From Candidatus Kapaibacterium sp. (lineage in GTDB: Bacteria > Bacteroidota > Ignavibacteria > Kapaibacteriales > UBA7675), in contig JANQRB010000005.1 of NCBI GenBank assembly GCA_028284775.1, positions 1-40,223 on the forward strand: a stretch of 40,223 nt of DNA, written 5' to 3'. The notes beneath the pieces are model-generated. The model saw only the letters and a list, made by a program, of their open reading frames with translations. It did not search any database and was not told the origin of the DNA. This document shows, piece after piece, positions 18,701 through 27,168 of the stretch. Each line of letters opens with the position of its first letter. Position 1 is the first letter of the stretch. The position numbers and the translations under genes were made by a program.

Positions 18701-20867
18701 CCTCAACCGCCGTGACACGGTTATCGATGCCCTGAATTATCGTACGAATTCTACCTACGATGCCGTTAACAACCTGGCGTCTATTACAGACGCTAACGGC
18801 AATACGACCACCTACACTTATGATGCACTGAACCGCCTCAGCATTGAAACATTCGCCGACACGACCAGTAAACAATACGCGTATGATGGCGTCGGCAACT
18901 TAATCAGGCGGATCGATAATAAGGGCGACACAACCTTGTATCGTTATGATGCTCTCAACCGCCTGACGCTGCGCGACTATCCCGATGACAATGACGATGA
19001 ATTCAGCTACGATACGGGCGGACGAATGCTCAGCGCAAAAAATGCCCATGCGGAATTATATTATGACTATGATCGCGCCGACCGCATGCTGCACGAGGTT
19101 TTGAACGGCGACACCACTGCCTACGCCTATGATATCGCAAATCGTACGCGAACACTATTCTATCCCGGCGGGCGGGAGATTGTGGAACATTTTGATCTGC
19201 GAAATCAATTGGATTCAATTCGCGAAGGAAGCAGTACGATCGTTGATTATGATTACGACGCGGGTGATCGCGTTACGACGCGAAGTTATCCGATGAATGG
19301 TACGACCTCCGCTTACGTTTATGATGCCGACAATCGCCTTAGCTCTATTATTCACAATCCCGATACACTTGCGGGCTTTAACTACGCCTATGACGCAGAG
19401 GGCAATCGTCTTTACGAGGAAAAGATACATCGTCCAACGCATTCGCAGCAGTATGGATTTGATAGTCTTAATCGAGTAAACCTATACAAAGTTGGCAAGC
19501 TGATTTCCGGCAAAGTCGATTCAGCGATCACACAGACACTTTACAAGCTGGACGGTGTGCATAATCGCATCAGCATTGACGTTGATGGCGACATCACAAA
19601 CTATAGCGCCAACAATATGAATGAATATTTCTGGATTGCCGGCGCTGACACAACCCAACCCTTACATGACACGAAGGGCAATCTTATTGGCGACGGGGCA
19701 CATAGCTATAGTTTCGATTTCGAAAACCGATTGATCAAGGTCAATGGCGGGACGACTGCAAGCTATTGCTATGATCCTCTGGGGCGGCGTATTCGTAAAA
19801 TCGTTGGGGATGATACGACGAGCTTCAATTATGATGGCGTGCGTGTGATTGAAGAGCGCGGAGCGTCAGCCTGCGTGGAGGCGACTTACCTTTATGGTGG
19901 ATGGGTTGATGAAATGTTGCAGATGAAGTGTGATGCCGAGCAGCTATACTATTATCATAATGCGCAATTCTCGGTGGTTGCTGTTGCGCTTAGTGTTGGA
20001 GCAGCAATAGAGAGCTATGATTACACAGCCTTTGGAACAGTCACAATTTATGATAGTGTGTATGTGCCAATGACTTCTTCGGCAATCGGAAATTCATATC
20101 TTTTAACTGGCCGCCGCTTTGATGAGGAATCTGAGTTGTACAATTTTCGGGCGCGGTATTATAATGCTATACTAGGGAGGTTCGTATCACGTGATCCACT
20201 GAAGTATATTGATGGGATGGGACTATATGAGTACGTAAAGAGTAATCCGTTTAAGTTTGTAGATCCATTGGGTACAACTACGGTTCATATTGGTCCCAAG
20301 TTTAATGTTGATGAGCAAGATTTGTGCTGTTTGAAGATAATTAGGCGATATCAACTGTACAATGGTCCTACGTTAAGAGCGAAATTTATGAGATGTCATG
20401 CTAAATGCATGGATCGATACGTATTTCAATACATCTCTGAGGTTTTACCCAATATTATTGATTTAAGCTCAATTGCATTTATTGCAGCTGGAAAGGATTT
20501 CACTAAGCGGAAAATGGCAGCCTCTTTAGCGCGAGCTGCTGGAGTACGAGTTGGAAGCGCTGCAATTGTACTAAAGGTTTCCGGAGGTGTCCTAGTATTC
20601 ACAGGAAAAGCACTCGCAATTGCTGGTGCTCCTTTGACAAGTTACATTGCTGGCTTGCATTTTAGCTGTACCAATAGTTGCAATGACTCTCTTTGTCAAT
20701 CGTTTGCACCACCAATCAAATATTGGTACACTCCAAAAGGTATAATTCGTAAAATCTGCTATAATTCGGAGTGGAGATATCGATGTCCATCTACTCTAGA
20801 TTCTCGTGGCCCTAAGCAAAAATCATCAGCAGAACTGTGGTATCAAACTGTTATTGGTGGTGAATAA
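15768..20867 (+). CDS. Sec-exported Rhs/YD-repeat protein with variable C-terminal tip
   Basis: A 1699-residue protein. The ATG at 15768 overlaps the stop of the upstream gene (ATGA), with AGAGGAAC just upstream. The signal peptide is KLVLFLAFLAPLAAIAQ (residues 12-28). A DUF6531-like N-terminal region follows (VNSFNGNLYYERRDLFIPGR; GYGNGWTCSSQLVYE). About residues 215-1300 carry several dozen YD repeats (SYDANGNRIAIKDARNNTTS and variants). The Rhs-associated core closes at about residues 1447-1500 with TGRRFDEESELYNFRARYYN, then GRFVSRDPLKYID and FVDPLG. The last 200 residues are a non-conserved tip with 9 Cys and a hydrophobic stretch. In the Rhs family the core forms a cage around a C-terminal polymorphic toxin. 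Here the tip is not recognised and no immunity gene follows. It could be a toxin, an orphaned tip or a surface carbohydrate-binding shell. Export presumably depends on Sec and an unseen second step. Confidence 0.95.
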   Translation: MINKYPALTASKLVLFLAFLAPLAAIAQNITRPNIQGPAGIQVNSFNGNLYYERRDLFIPGRGMPLNFSFTYNTAKTSINLGYGNGWTCSSQLVYEKDGGDIVIRRGDGRRDVFTFNGSAYDPPIGIFDSLSEYQPGKYRLRAKDGSCYFFDDNSHKRLTRAVDRQGNTLSWSYPHADTTIVRDAADRSVYLYHSNGLLRQLLDSLDGPPRIWAYAYDENDNLRSVTNPLGDSISYTYDRNRRLSGLTDARGSIFAVSYNEFGFVDSLRSPLTRAAISYDRQQLKSILSERVGAETQQTAYEFDSTGNLIAQRGNCCGFDVEYQYDSDGNITRMTDARGMLYRYRYDDRGNLLAKIDPLGDSITHSYEQVFNRRTATRDKKGYETTFSYDTLGNLLTVRRPHGVTEAYAYDSLGNRILYVNGRGDSTRYSYDNNGYRSAISYPIGTESFEYDNSGNLGMVISPNGDSTRYEYDALDRLTKITDALGGESSYSYDANGNLVSQNDPNGNITHYSYDELDRLLQVAAPHSATTTYAYDERGNRLRVKDPNGNTTHFEYDGRNLLSKEINPLGDSRSFSYDASGNQVKESDFKGNTTSYAYDSLDRLISITDALANVTSYSYDANGNRIAIKDARNNTTSFVYDSLDRQTMIIGPLSDTSRFFYDRNGNLLREQDANGNITVYSFDANDRRDTIFAPHSSTSVFVYDANGNRIAMTDPRGNTTKFSYDALDRLTEEVNALADTTRFGYDANGNRVFTSDARNNTTSYRYDSLDRQTLLISPLNDTTHYFYDPNGNRTQERDANGHVTRFTFDENNRLDSIKASLASTSSFVYDANGNRLQVKDPNGNATDFSYDELNRLTREINAEKDTTRYSYDANGNQDSISLPNGNLLTYSYDALDRLIRTADLLGTSATFSYDAKGNRLTITDGNGNTNSRSYDSLDRVTTMTDALDKSRRLFYDANSNLIRERDRNGIDTRYTYDALNRRDTVIDALNYRTNSTYDAVNNLASITDANGNTTTYTYDALNRLSIETFADTTSKQYAYDGVGNLIRRIDNKGDTTLYRYDALNRLTLRDYPDDNDDEFSYDTGGRMLSAKNAHAELYYDYDRADRMLHEVLNGDTTAYAYDIANRTRTLFYPGGREIVEHFDLRNQLDSIREGSSTIVDYDYDAGDRVTTRSYPMNGTTSAYVYDADNRLSSIIHNPDTLAGFNYAYDAEGNRLYEEKIHRPTHSQQYGFDSLNRVNLYKVGKLISGKVDSAITQTLYKLDGVHNRISIDVDGDITNYSANNMNEYFWIAGADTTQPLHDTKGNLIGDGAHSYSFDFENRLIKVNGGTTASYCYDPLGRRIRKIVGDDTTSFNYDGVRVIEERGASACVEATYLYGGWVDEMLQMKCDAEQLYYYHNAQFSVVAVALSVGAAIESYDYTAFGTVTIYDSVYVPMTSSAIGNSYLLTGRRFDEESELYNFRARYYNAILGRFVSRDPLKYIDGMGLYEYVKSNPFKFVDPLGTTTVHIGPKFNVDEQDLCCLKIIRRYQLYNGPTLRAKFMRCHAKCMDRYVFQYISEVLPNIIDLSSIAFIAAGKDFTKRKMAASLARAAGVRVGSAAIVLKVSGGVLVFTGKALAIAGAPLTSYIAGLHFSCTNSCNDSLCQSFAPPIKYWYTPKGIIRKICYNSEWRYRCPSTLDSRGPKQKSSAELWYQTVIGGE
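17339..18347 (+). repeat. Higher-order repeat array within the YD repeats
   Basis: Besides the roughly 21-residue YD unit, longer blocks recur. The segment beginning AAPHSATTTYAYDERGNRLR (near 17339) recurs as FAPHSSTSVFVYDANGNRIA about 504 bases later, and as KASLASTSSFVYDANGNRLQ about 375 bases after that. DARNNTTSFVYDSLDRQTMI and DARNNTTSYRYDSLDRQTLL are paired likewise. This points to duplication in blocks of six to eight units. Confidence 0.65.
20263..20867 (+). other. Variable, low-GC tip of the Rhs protein
   Basis: This is the stretch after the PLG that ends the Rhs core. Counting by hand, 20401-20460 is 33 percent GC and 20461-20520 is 38 percent, against 65 percent at 16381-16440 in the same gene. 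The encoded 200 residues include CC, C...C and C...C....C clusters and a hydrophobic segment (VSGGVLVFTGKALAIAGAPL). A composition switch exactly at the core/tip border is the usual sign of a tip exchanged by recombination. Confidence 0.75.
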
Positions 20868-21136
20868 TTTATAGGGCTTTATCCCATAGATTTCCAAAAC
20901 GTACAATGTCCATTACGAGACCTCGTTGATTGGTTTGAAGATTTCTACATTGTGTAAGTTTCGCCAGAATTGAATCCCAAAATCTCTTAAGCGGTTGCCG
21001 AGTGATAGAATCGCCCGCCTGCTTTGGAGTATCCGTTAAATTGTCAGGATTGAAATCCGGGTCAAAATGTCAGAATCTTAGGTGATCTCCTCAACCGATT
21101 GACATGAACCGGCGCTGATCACCCAAAAATAACACT
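20868..21136. other. Short convergent intergenic region, no immunity gene seen
   Basis: 269 bases between the stop of the Rhs gene and the stop of the minus-strand protease-like gene. Neither strand shows an open frame with a ribosome binding site here. The first 130 bases are AT-rich like the Rhs tip, and the rest returns to average composition. No strong terminator hairpin was found. Confidence 0.6.
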
Positions 21137-24100
21137 TCACTTAACCACAAACACTCTAATATCACCCACACCATCAACCCCACCCAACCTAACCACATAC
21201 ACCCCCGCCACCAAGCTCTCCGTCGGCAAATGAACCCGCGTGCGCTCTCCAGTATTGACAAAGGTTTCCAGCCCAAGGACACGATTCCCCAGAACATCAT
21301 AAACGGCCAGCTGCACCAACTTCGCGGAATGCGACTCGATTTCACAAACGACGCGGCTGCCGGAGGGCGCGGGCTGCGGATAAAGGGCGCTAATCACGAC
21401 GTCGTCTAGTTTACTGTTCGCGTCGGCGACACCGGTGGTCATCTGGCTTGTTGTGAACACGACCTGCCTGAATCCCTCCGGTGAGTAGGTATGGCTTTGC
21501 GTATCGTCGCCGTTAGTCATTGTCACCGTGAAGGGCGCATTCTCGGCGATGCCGTCGCCGGAATATTCAGCGACGTTCAGGATCACATCATCGATCATCC
21601 CGTCTTCATCGCTGAGGCCGCTGAAGACACTGTTGTTTCCCGCGTCAGTTACATCGATCGTGACGCCCTGTACCGGCAGGTCGAGCGAATCCCTTACGGC
21701 GACGCTCAGGGTGGCGAGGCGTCGCAGGGTCGCGCGGCTGTCGATATCGATTTTGCCGGGATCGAAGGAGCAGTCGAGGCATTCGAGCATGCCCGGTCCG
21801 ATCATTTTGATGTCGTTCGTATCGGCATGCAGAACGCGGATGCCGCGCGCGCGCAGCACGGTCGGACCCAGGTTTTCGAAGACGACGGCATTGCCCGCGG
21901 CGCCGATCACATCCAGAAAATCGACCTGCATGCCGGCGTTCTCGTCTCCGCTGACCTGAATGCCGTCGCCGGAGCTGTTGCCCACCACGACATCACGTAA
22001 AAGCAGATTGCCGCCTTTGCTGATGCGCAGCGCCGTTGCCATTCCGCGCAGACCGACGCCCTCGAAAGTATGCTCGCCGCCGTCGATGTGAAGCGCGAGG
22101 CTGCTGCCGCTATCGGCGTTGACAACGCTGTTGCGCATCTCGATCGGCCCCGTCGCGTCGGCCGTGACAGCAAAAGTATCTTCAACATCGATGAAGGAGT
22201 TGTCGATGAAGGAACTGGCTTCGCTATTCCATGTGCCGCTGGCAGTGATAAAGCGGAAGTTTTTCTGCAGCGCGCTGGTCGTCGCGCCCGTCACTGTGTC
22301 GGCCAGGAGACTTTGATAGTGAATCAGCAGCGTGTCTTCGGCATCGGTATTGTAGAGAGCAGCGCTCAGCATGCCTCCCTCCAGGGCATCGCCGGGAATG
22401 CGGGCCTCGATAAATACATCGGCGCTGTCGGACTCGGGCATCTTGAAAGCTTCCGGCATAATGACCGCATCCCAGGCCGCGGGCCCGGACGCCGTCGCCT
22501 GATAGGGCGCCAGGTCCGTCTCGTTCACAAGCACAAAACGGTGCAGGATTAGGTCGCCGGGCGAGTGAACGGCGCGCCTGAACTGCATTTCCACGGCTCG
22601 CGGCTCCCCCGCGGCCTGTACTTCATCCCGGCGATCATCCCGCTTGGCGCTTTGCGTCTGTACGCGATCTATACTCAGGCGGGTGCAATTGTCCGGCACA
22701 TCGGCTACACAAACACGCTGATCCGGATCCAGGCGCGGTCGGATACTTTCCACCAGGATCGTATCGCGTCCGTCGCAGCGCGCCGTTATCGAGTACGAAT
22801 CGTTTGGCCTGCGCCGGACGTTGCCCTCATTCTCGATATAAACTGCCGTGCGGTACTGCGTCACGTTCCGCGTTCTGCCATCGGCGCGGATTCTGGTACG
22901 AACACAGATGCGTTCGGCATAGACTGACAGCGGTCCCTCATTGCCCGCCATTAAATCAATGTCGACCCTGTCCGATCTGATCCTGACCGAGCGGACGCTG
23001 TCATTCAGCTTCTTCAGTTGCGGCCGCGGCTCCGACGCCGTCGGATTCTGGGTTAATACCCAGGCCATTAACTCGCAATTGTCGATCGTGCTATCTCTGT
23101 TCAGGTCGGCGAAGGGGCTCTTGGAGCACTGTAAAAGCGCTTCCTCCCAGTGCGTCCCGCTGCCGTCGCCTACAGGCGTTGTTCGGCTGGTATTCGAGCT
23201 CGTTATGACCGTGCCCCGAATATCCTTGTCCTCGAGATGTGAAACGATGCCGCCGCTGTGGCAGGCCGTCACTTCAATGCAGATATTGCCGATCCCCGCT
23301 TCTTCGAGTTTGCATGCGATCTCGCTATAGGGCAGCGTTACTTCACCCGTGCCGGCTGTATCCTTGAAAATAAGACCGCGCCGCAGCCCGTGACCGATGT
23401 ACTTAAAGTACACCTTGTCGCAATCGCGCTCGCCGAGTTGGGTAATGGCCGTACACAGCTCCTCTACGTTGATGCCCCTGCCGTCCGTGCCGCGCACGAT
23501 GCTGATATTGTCGTCGCTGATGCCCGGGCCGAAGCTGTTACCGTTGATGCGCTCCAGAAATTTGCAGATATCGTGATCGACGGCCTGTTTTTCCTCGTCG
23601 CTGCGCAGCCGGCCGACAACGACCAGGGCCCAGTCGCTGGTGTTTTCGCTTGCGACCGGCATATAGGGATCATCCTTGGAGTTGCAATCCACGGCCTGGC
23701 CCTGCAGGCGGTCCGGATTCGGAGTGTCGTTGCAGATATCGCCGAAGACGGCCGAGCGGCCGTCGATCTCCGGCCACATCAGCGCATCATTGACTTCGAC
23801 CGTCCCGTCGTCCGCCATTACCGTCACGAACTGGCATGCGTGGCTGAAAAAGTGTCGCGGCAGCTCATCGATAAAAAACAGATAGACCGGAACCTTGTAC
23901 TGCAGCTCGAAACCGCCGCCGACGGGCGCAATGACCGAGCCCGCATCGATCAGCTCATTCTTCAGGGCGGCCGGCGGCCTGATATGCCAGACATCGATAC
24001 TTTCGCGCAGCGGATGTTCTTTGACGACATCTTCATTCAGGATGGCGATTGCCTGCTCCAGCGTCAACAGGCCCGGTTCTACCGTAAATATCTCCTGGCC

Positions 24101-24502
24101 GGAATTGTTGTCGGGGGCGACTTCCTCGTCAAAGTCGATGTTAACCTGCACGAGGTAGCTACCCGTCTCATCCGGTACAAAAGGCTCCGATGCCGTCAGG
24201 GTTCGCTCTTCGTTTGGGACGATGTCCACCGCCGCTATCTGTGCGCTGTAGACCACTTCATCGCGGTCAAGGTTGATGATGTCGACAAAACACTCTATCG
24301 CACCGGCAGGCTGGGGCCCCGCATTCCTGATGACAAAAGATACCTCGCTCGGCTGCTTGAGCGCAAGAGTGCCGAGAGGCGCAAGAATTCGTTCAAACTT
24401 CATATCGGTGGCGGACAGCGTCGTTGAAGCGAGCACAGATACCAACACTACTGAAAGAACAAGCTTGGCACAAGACGAAAGAAGAAATCGCTGACGATTC
24501 AT
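21137..24502 (-). CDS. Caspase-like (clan CD) protein with beta-helix and T9SS sorting domain
   Basis: A 1121-residue protein. The ATG at 24502 is chosen over the longer frame to 24580 because GCGAGGAC lies just upstream and a signal peptide follows directly (CAKLVLSVVLVSVLASTTLS). Domains: a CARDB-like Ig domain (about 35-145, VSFVIRNAGPQPAGAIECFV); a caspase/metacaspase-like fold with His371 in KYIGHG and Cys414 in VTACHSGG, 43 residues apart as expected for clan CD; an EF-hand-like loop (DLNRDSTIDN); a Cys/Asp-rich beta region; a beta-helix (about 740-950); a carboxypeptidase-regulatory-like Ig domain; and a type A T9SS sorting domain at the C-terminus (YPQPAPSGSRVVCEIES, LAVYDVLGNRV, AGVYVVRLGG, RVFVVK). 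The residue two before the Cys is Thr, where metacaspases have Asp. Probably exported by T9SS and attached to the outer surface. Divergent from the TPR-LuxR gene at 24911. Confidence 0.9.
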   Translation of the reverse strand: MNRQRFLLSSCAKLVLSVVLVSVLASTTLSATDMKFERILAPLGTLALKQPSEVSFVIRNAGPQPAGAIECFVDIINLDRDEVVYSAQIAAVDIVPNEERTLTASEPFVPDETGSYLVQVNIDFDEEVAPDNNSGQEIFTVEPGLLTLEQAIAILNEDVVKEHPLRESIDVWHIRPPAALKNELIDAGSVIAPVGGGFELQYKVPVYLFFIDELPRHFFSHACQFVTVMADDGTVEVNDALMWPEIDGRSAVFGDICNDTPNPDRLQGQAVDCNSKDDPYMPVASENTSDWALVVVGRLRSDEEKQAVDHDICKFLERINGNSFGPGISDDNISIVRGTDGRGINVEELCTAITQLGERDCDKVYFKYIGHGLRRGLIFKDTAGTGEVTLPYSEIACKLEEAGIGNICIEVTACHSGGIVSHLEDKDIRGTVITSSNTSRTTPVGDGSGTHWEEALLQCSKSPFADLNRDSTIDNCELMAWVLTQNPTASEPRPQLKKLNDSVRSVRIRSDRVDIDLMAGNEGPLSVYAERICVRTRIRADGRTRNVTQYRTAVYIENEGNVRRRPNDSYSITARCDGRDTILVESIRPRLDPDQRVCVADVPDNCTRLSIDRVQTQSAKRDDRRDEVQAAGEPRAVEMQFRRAVHSPGDLILHRFVLVNETDLAPYQATASGPAAWDAVIMPEAFKMPESDSADVFIEARIPGDALEGGMLSAALYNTDAEDTLLIHYQSLLADTVTGATTSALQKNFRFITASGTWNSEASSFIDNSFIDVEDTFAVTADATGPIEMRNSVVNADSGSSLALHIDGGEHTFEGVGLRGMATALRISKGGNLLLRDVVVGNSSGDGIQVSGDENAGMQVDFLDVIGAAGNAVVFENLGPTVLRARGIRVLHADTNDIKMIGPGMLECLDCSFDPGKIDIDSRATLRRLATLSVAVRDSLDLPVQGVTIDVTDAGNNSVFSGLSDEDGMIDDVILNVAEYSGDGIAENAPFTVTMTNGDDTQSHTYSPEGFRQVVFTTSQMTTGVADANSKLDDVVISALYPQPAPSGSRVVCEIESHSAKLVQLAVYDVLGNRVLGLETFVNTGERTRVHLPTESLVAGVYVVRLGGVDGVGDIRVFVVK

Positions 24503-24910
24503 AAAGTCCTCGCTGGAAGCAAATAGCATTTTTGAAGGAGCGGAACACCCGGGATGGCGCGATTTAGTGTTCGGCAACAACTGGCTCTAAAGGCAAAGTC
24601 GGCTAATCACCGGAAGAGTACGGCGCTCGCCGCTTCAGCTCGCGAACGTTTGGGGACGTCGAGGCCACGGCGGGTCAGCGCTTGAGCGGAACGCTTAATA
24701 TTCTTCGGCAGCCAAAAAAGCGATTCTTCGGCACAATAACAATGTTTTTGCTTCAGCCGTCGCGGGGAATGATCGATGCAGTTGAATGCTCTGCCTGTGT
24801 CGGGCACGTTATCATCTCATCATCATGTTCCGTCTGTGCAGTATATTTGTCATGCCAGGCAAGGGCCCCCTGCCCTGCGGCTCTGCGCACACCCGAACAA
24901 GTTGTGATGA
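24503..24910. promoter_or_regulatory. Divergent intergenic region
   Basis: About 400 bases between the starts of the caspase-like surface gene (leftward) and the second TPR-LuxR gene (rightward), so both promoters should lie here. Frames crossing it (for example 24607-24807 and 24753-25280 on minus, 24682-24924 on plus) have no support. I see no clear operator repeat. Confidence 0.5.
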
Positions 24911-26992
24911 ATGGCACGAGTTGACAAGAAACAAAACCCCACCCTCGACGAGCTGCACGGCTTGTGCGCCCGCCTGCGTTACGAACGCGAACAGGGGATG
25001 GAGCCGCTTGACAAGTTGACGGAACAAACCCTCGCGATTGCCCGGCAACTGCTGCGTGATCGCGGCCTGGATGATGCCGACCTGGATGATGCCAATCGAA
25101 TTTTGGCTGCACTGCCCGCCGATCGTTATCCGCGCCTGCTGCACAATTATGCCGAAGCGCTGCGGCTTGCGTATACGGACTGGGAAGACAATGCCTCGGT
25201 AGAAGAGTCCAGGAACATCTTGTATGCAGCGCGGCAATTGTTCGAGGCGGTCGGCAGTGCGACCGGCGTCGCCGAAACACAGGTCAGGATAAGTATGGCC
25301 GACAGTATTCTTGATCCGCAGAATCCGAACTGGGACGAGTTGGAGCGCGCCAGAATTTATTTCGAACGGACGAATGATCGGGCCAGGCTGGTCAAAACCT
25401 GGCGTGCATATGGATTCATCCATCGCGGTCAGGGTGACAGGGAGCTGGAGCTGGAGTACTTCCAACGCGCAGCTGATGTGGCGCAGGCCGCCGCTCTGCC
25501 GCGTGCCGAGATCGTTGCCCGGAACTCAGTTGCGAGTACTCTACAAGTTCTCGGGCGTTTAGAAGAAGCGGAAGCTTGCTTGCACGAGATTCTTCTTCGT
25601 ACGGACGACAGTCGTTTTCCGCTGTTACGGGCCGGCGCTCTGCAGAACCTGGGACGGATTCATGACGACAGGGGTAACGAAATCAAGGCTTTGCAGTACC
25701 TCCAGGAAAGTTTGACTCTCTTTCGCAGCATCGACAACATTGCGGGCGTACTGATATCCTTACTCAACCTGGCCAGTTATTTCTATGTTCGCGGCGATTA
25801 TGCCACGGCGCTCGAGTACTATTTGCAGCACCTGCAGATCATCCGTGAACATGGTCGTTCCCAGCATTCACTGCCGAGTGTACTCGCTGATGTCGCCAAC
25901 ATTTATCTTAGGCTCGGCGATATCGAGAAGGCCTTGACGAATGCGCAGGAAAGCTACGACCGGGCGGTGGAAGGCAATCTGATTCTCCAGCAGGCCCTGG
26001 CGCAAAATGTCATTGCCCAAGCGCGTCTGCGGCAAGGTCGGTTTGACGACGCACTTGTGGCGGCCGAAGCCAGCCGGGCGGGAATGAAGGCAAAAGCTGA
26101 GATGCGCTGGTTGTTCCGGGTGGAAAAAACACGGGTCCGAATTCTGAATGCAATGACCCGCTATGAGGAAGCCCTGGCGTTGCTGACGACTATTCAGGAA
26201 GAGGCGCGAAGCCTGGGAGGTGCGCGCGACGCAGTCGAACTCGAAACCATGCGAGGGATGATCTATTATGAAGCCGGCCAGGTCAGCGAAGCGTTGCGAC
26301 ATTACCAATCTTCCTTGCGCAAAGCGGAAACGATCGCCGCCCGGCTCTGGATCGCCAGGGCCCATGAAGGGCTGGCGCGCTGTTACGAATCGATCGGCCG
26401 GGATGGCGACGCCTTGCGCCACTATCGGCTGTATATGCAGACCGACAAGGAATTGTTCAATGCCCTGTCCGACGAACGCGCGCGACGTCAGCAAGCCCTG
26501 GTAAGGGTCGAGCGCGCCGAACAGGATCGGGAGCGCCTGCGCTTACACAATGAAGGGCTCGCGCTGGAGGTAGAGCGTCAACGCCTCAACCTCAGCAAGC
26601 AAGCGATGCACCTCGCCCAGAAAAATGAGCTGCTCCGGCAAATTCGCGAGACGGTCTCGAAAGGCTCCGGCCGGAAGAACGATAGTCAGTTGCAGCGTAT
26701 CATCGACGACTTTAGTGACGAAGAGGGCCAGGAAAATGCCTGGGAGTCTTTTAAACGTGAATTTCAGGCTCTGCACCCGGAGTTTATGCCGTCTCTGGCG
26801 CGGCGCTGCCCCGAGCTGACGCCTACCGAGCGGCGCGTCTGCACGCTGATTCGCATGGATCTCTCCACCAAGGATATCCGCAGTATCTTGTTTGTGACCA
26901 CCCGCGCGGTCGAATCCTATCGCTACCGAATCCGCAAAAAAATGGGTCTGACGGGTGATGACAACCTTGCCAATGTGCTCGCGGCGCTGTAA
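24911..26992 (+). CDS. Second TPR regulator with coiled coil and LuxR-like HTH
   Basis: A 693-residue cytoplasmic protein. Residues 1-520 hold TPR repeats with good consensus, for example ALQNLGRIHDDRGNEIKALQ, LLNLASYFYVRGDYATALEY and ALRHYQSSLRKAETIA. A charged coiled coil follows (about 525-595: RVERAEQDRERLRLHNEGLA and onward). Then comes the linker FKREFQALHPEFMPSLARRC and an HTH (about 635-690) LTPTERRVCTLIRMDLSTKD, IRSILFVTTRAVESYRYRIR, KKMGL. This TPR, coiled-coil and HTH order is common in Bacteroidota. The start lacks a Shine-Dalgarno sequence. It is paralogous in layout to 4194-5861, and the two HTHs are clearly different in sequence. It is divergent from the T9SS-exported caspase-like gene and is its likely regulator (inference). 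A MITE begins 19 bases after its stop. Confidence 0.92.
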   Translation: MARVDKKQNPTLDELHGLCARLRYEREQGMEPLDKLTEQTLAIARQLLRDRGLDDADLDDANRILAALPADRYPRLLHNYAEALRLAYTDWEDNASVEESRNILYAARQLFEAVGSATGVAETQVRISMADSILDPQNPNWDELERARIYFERTNDRARLVKTWRAYGFIHRGQGDRELELEYFQRAADVAQAAALPRAEIVARNSVASTLQVLGRLEEAEACLHEILLRTDDSRFPLLRAGALQNLGRIHDDRGNEIKALQYLQESLTLFRSIDNIAGVLISLLNLASYFYVRGDYATALEYYLQHLQIIREHGRSQHSLPSVLADVANIYLRLGDIEKALTNAQESYDRAVEGNLILQQALAQNVIAQARLRQGRFDDALVAAEASRAGMKAKAEMRWLFRVEKTRVRILNAMTRYEEALALLTTIQEEARSLGGARDAVELETMRGMIYYEAGQVSEALRHYQSSLRKAETIAARLWIARAHEGLARCYESIGRDGDALRHYRLYMQTDKELFNALSDERARRQQALVRVERAEQDRERLRLHNEGLALEVERQRLNLSKQAMHLAQKNELLRQIRETVSKGSGRKNDSQLQRIIDDFSDEEGQENAWESFKREFQALHPEFMPSLARRCPELTPTERRVCTLIRMDLSTKDIRSILFVTTRAVESYRYRIRKKMGLTGDDNLANVLAAL

Positions 26993-27010
26993 AATGCCAT
27001 GCCCATGTTG

Positions 27011-27168
27011 GCTAGTGCTTTGTCAACTTAGTTCATTATAGTCCCCCTCTTTTTTGAAAGAGGGGTTAGGGGAGTTAAGAAGTCCTTAAATACTCATAAC
27101 CCCTCCCAACCTCCCCTTACATTAAGGGGAGGTGTATCTATAAATATTTTCATTGACAAAGCACTAGC
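27011..27168. mobile_element. MITE with perfect 16-bp terminal inverted repeats
   Basis: GCTAGTGCTTTGTCAA (27011-27026) and TTGACAAAGCACTAGC (27153-27168) are perfect reverse complements bounding a 158-bp element without coding capacity. The TA inside each end would fit a TA target duplication as in IS630/Tc1-type elements, giving GTGCTTTGTCAA as the mobile end. The interior shares the CCCCCTCTTT ... GAAAGAGGGG-TTAGGGGAGTT hairpin core and a second CCTCCCC/GGGGAGG stem with the two 164-bp repeats, but the ends are different. It sits 19 bases after the TPR-LuxR stop, where it could also act as a transcription stop. Confidence 0.85.

Noticed and set aside
16400..20000. Regular repeats that might suggest a CRISPR array
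   Set aside because: The repeats are in-frame YD repeats of a protein with variable codon use. There are no identical direct repeats with unique spacers.
23258..24427. 389-codon plus-strand frame opposite the caspase-like gene
   Set aside because: Arg/Ala/Asp/His-rich with no ribosome binding site. The minus-strand frame has signal peptide, protease motifs and sorting domain.
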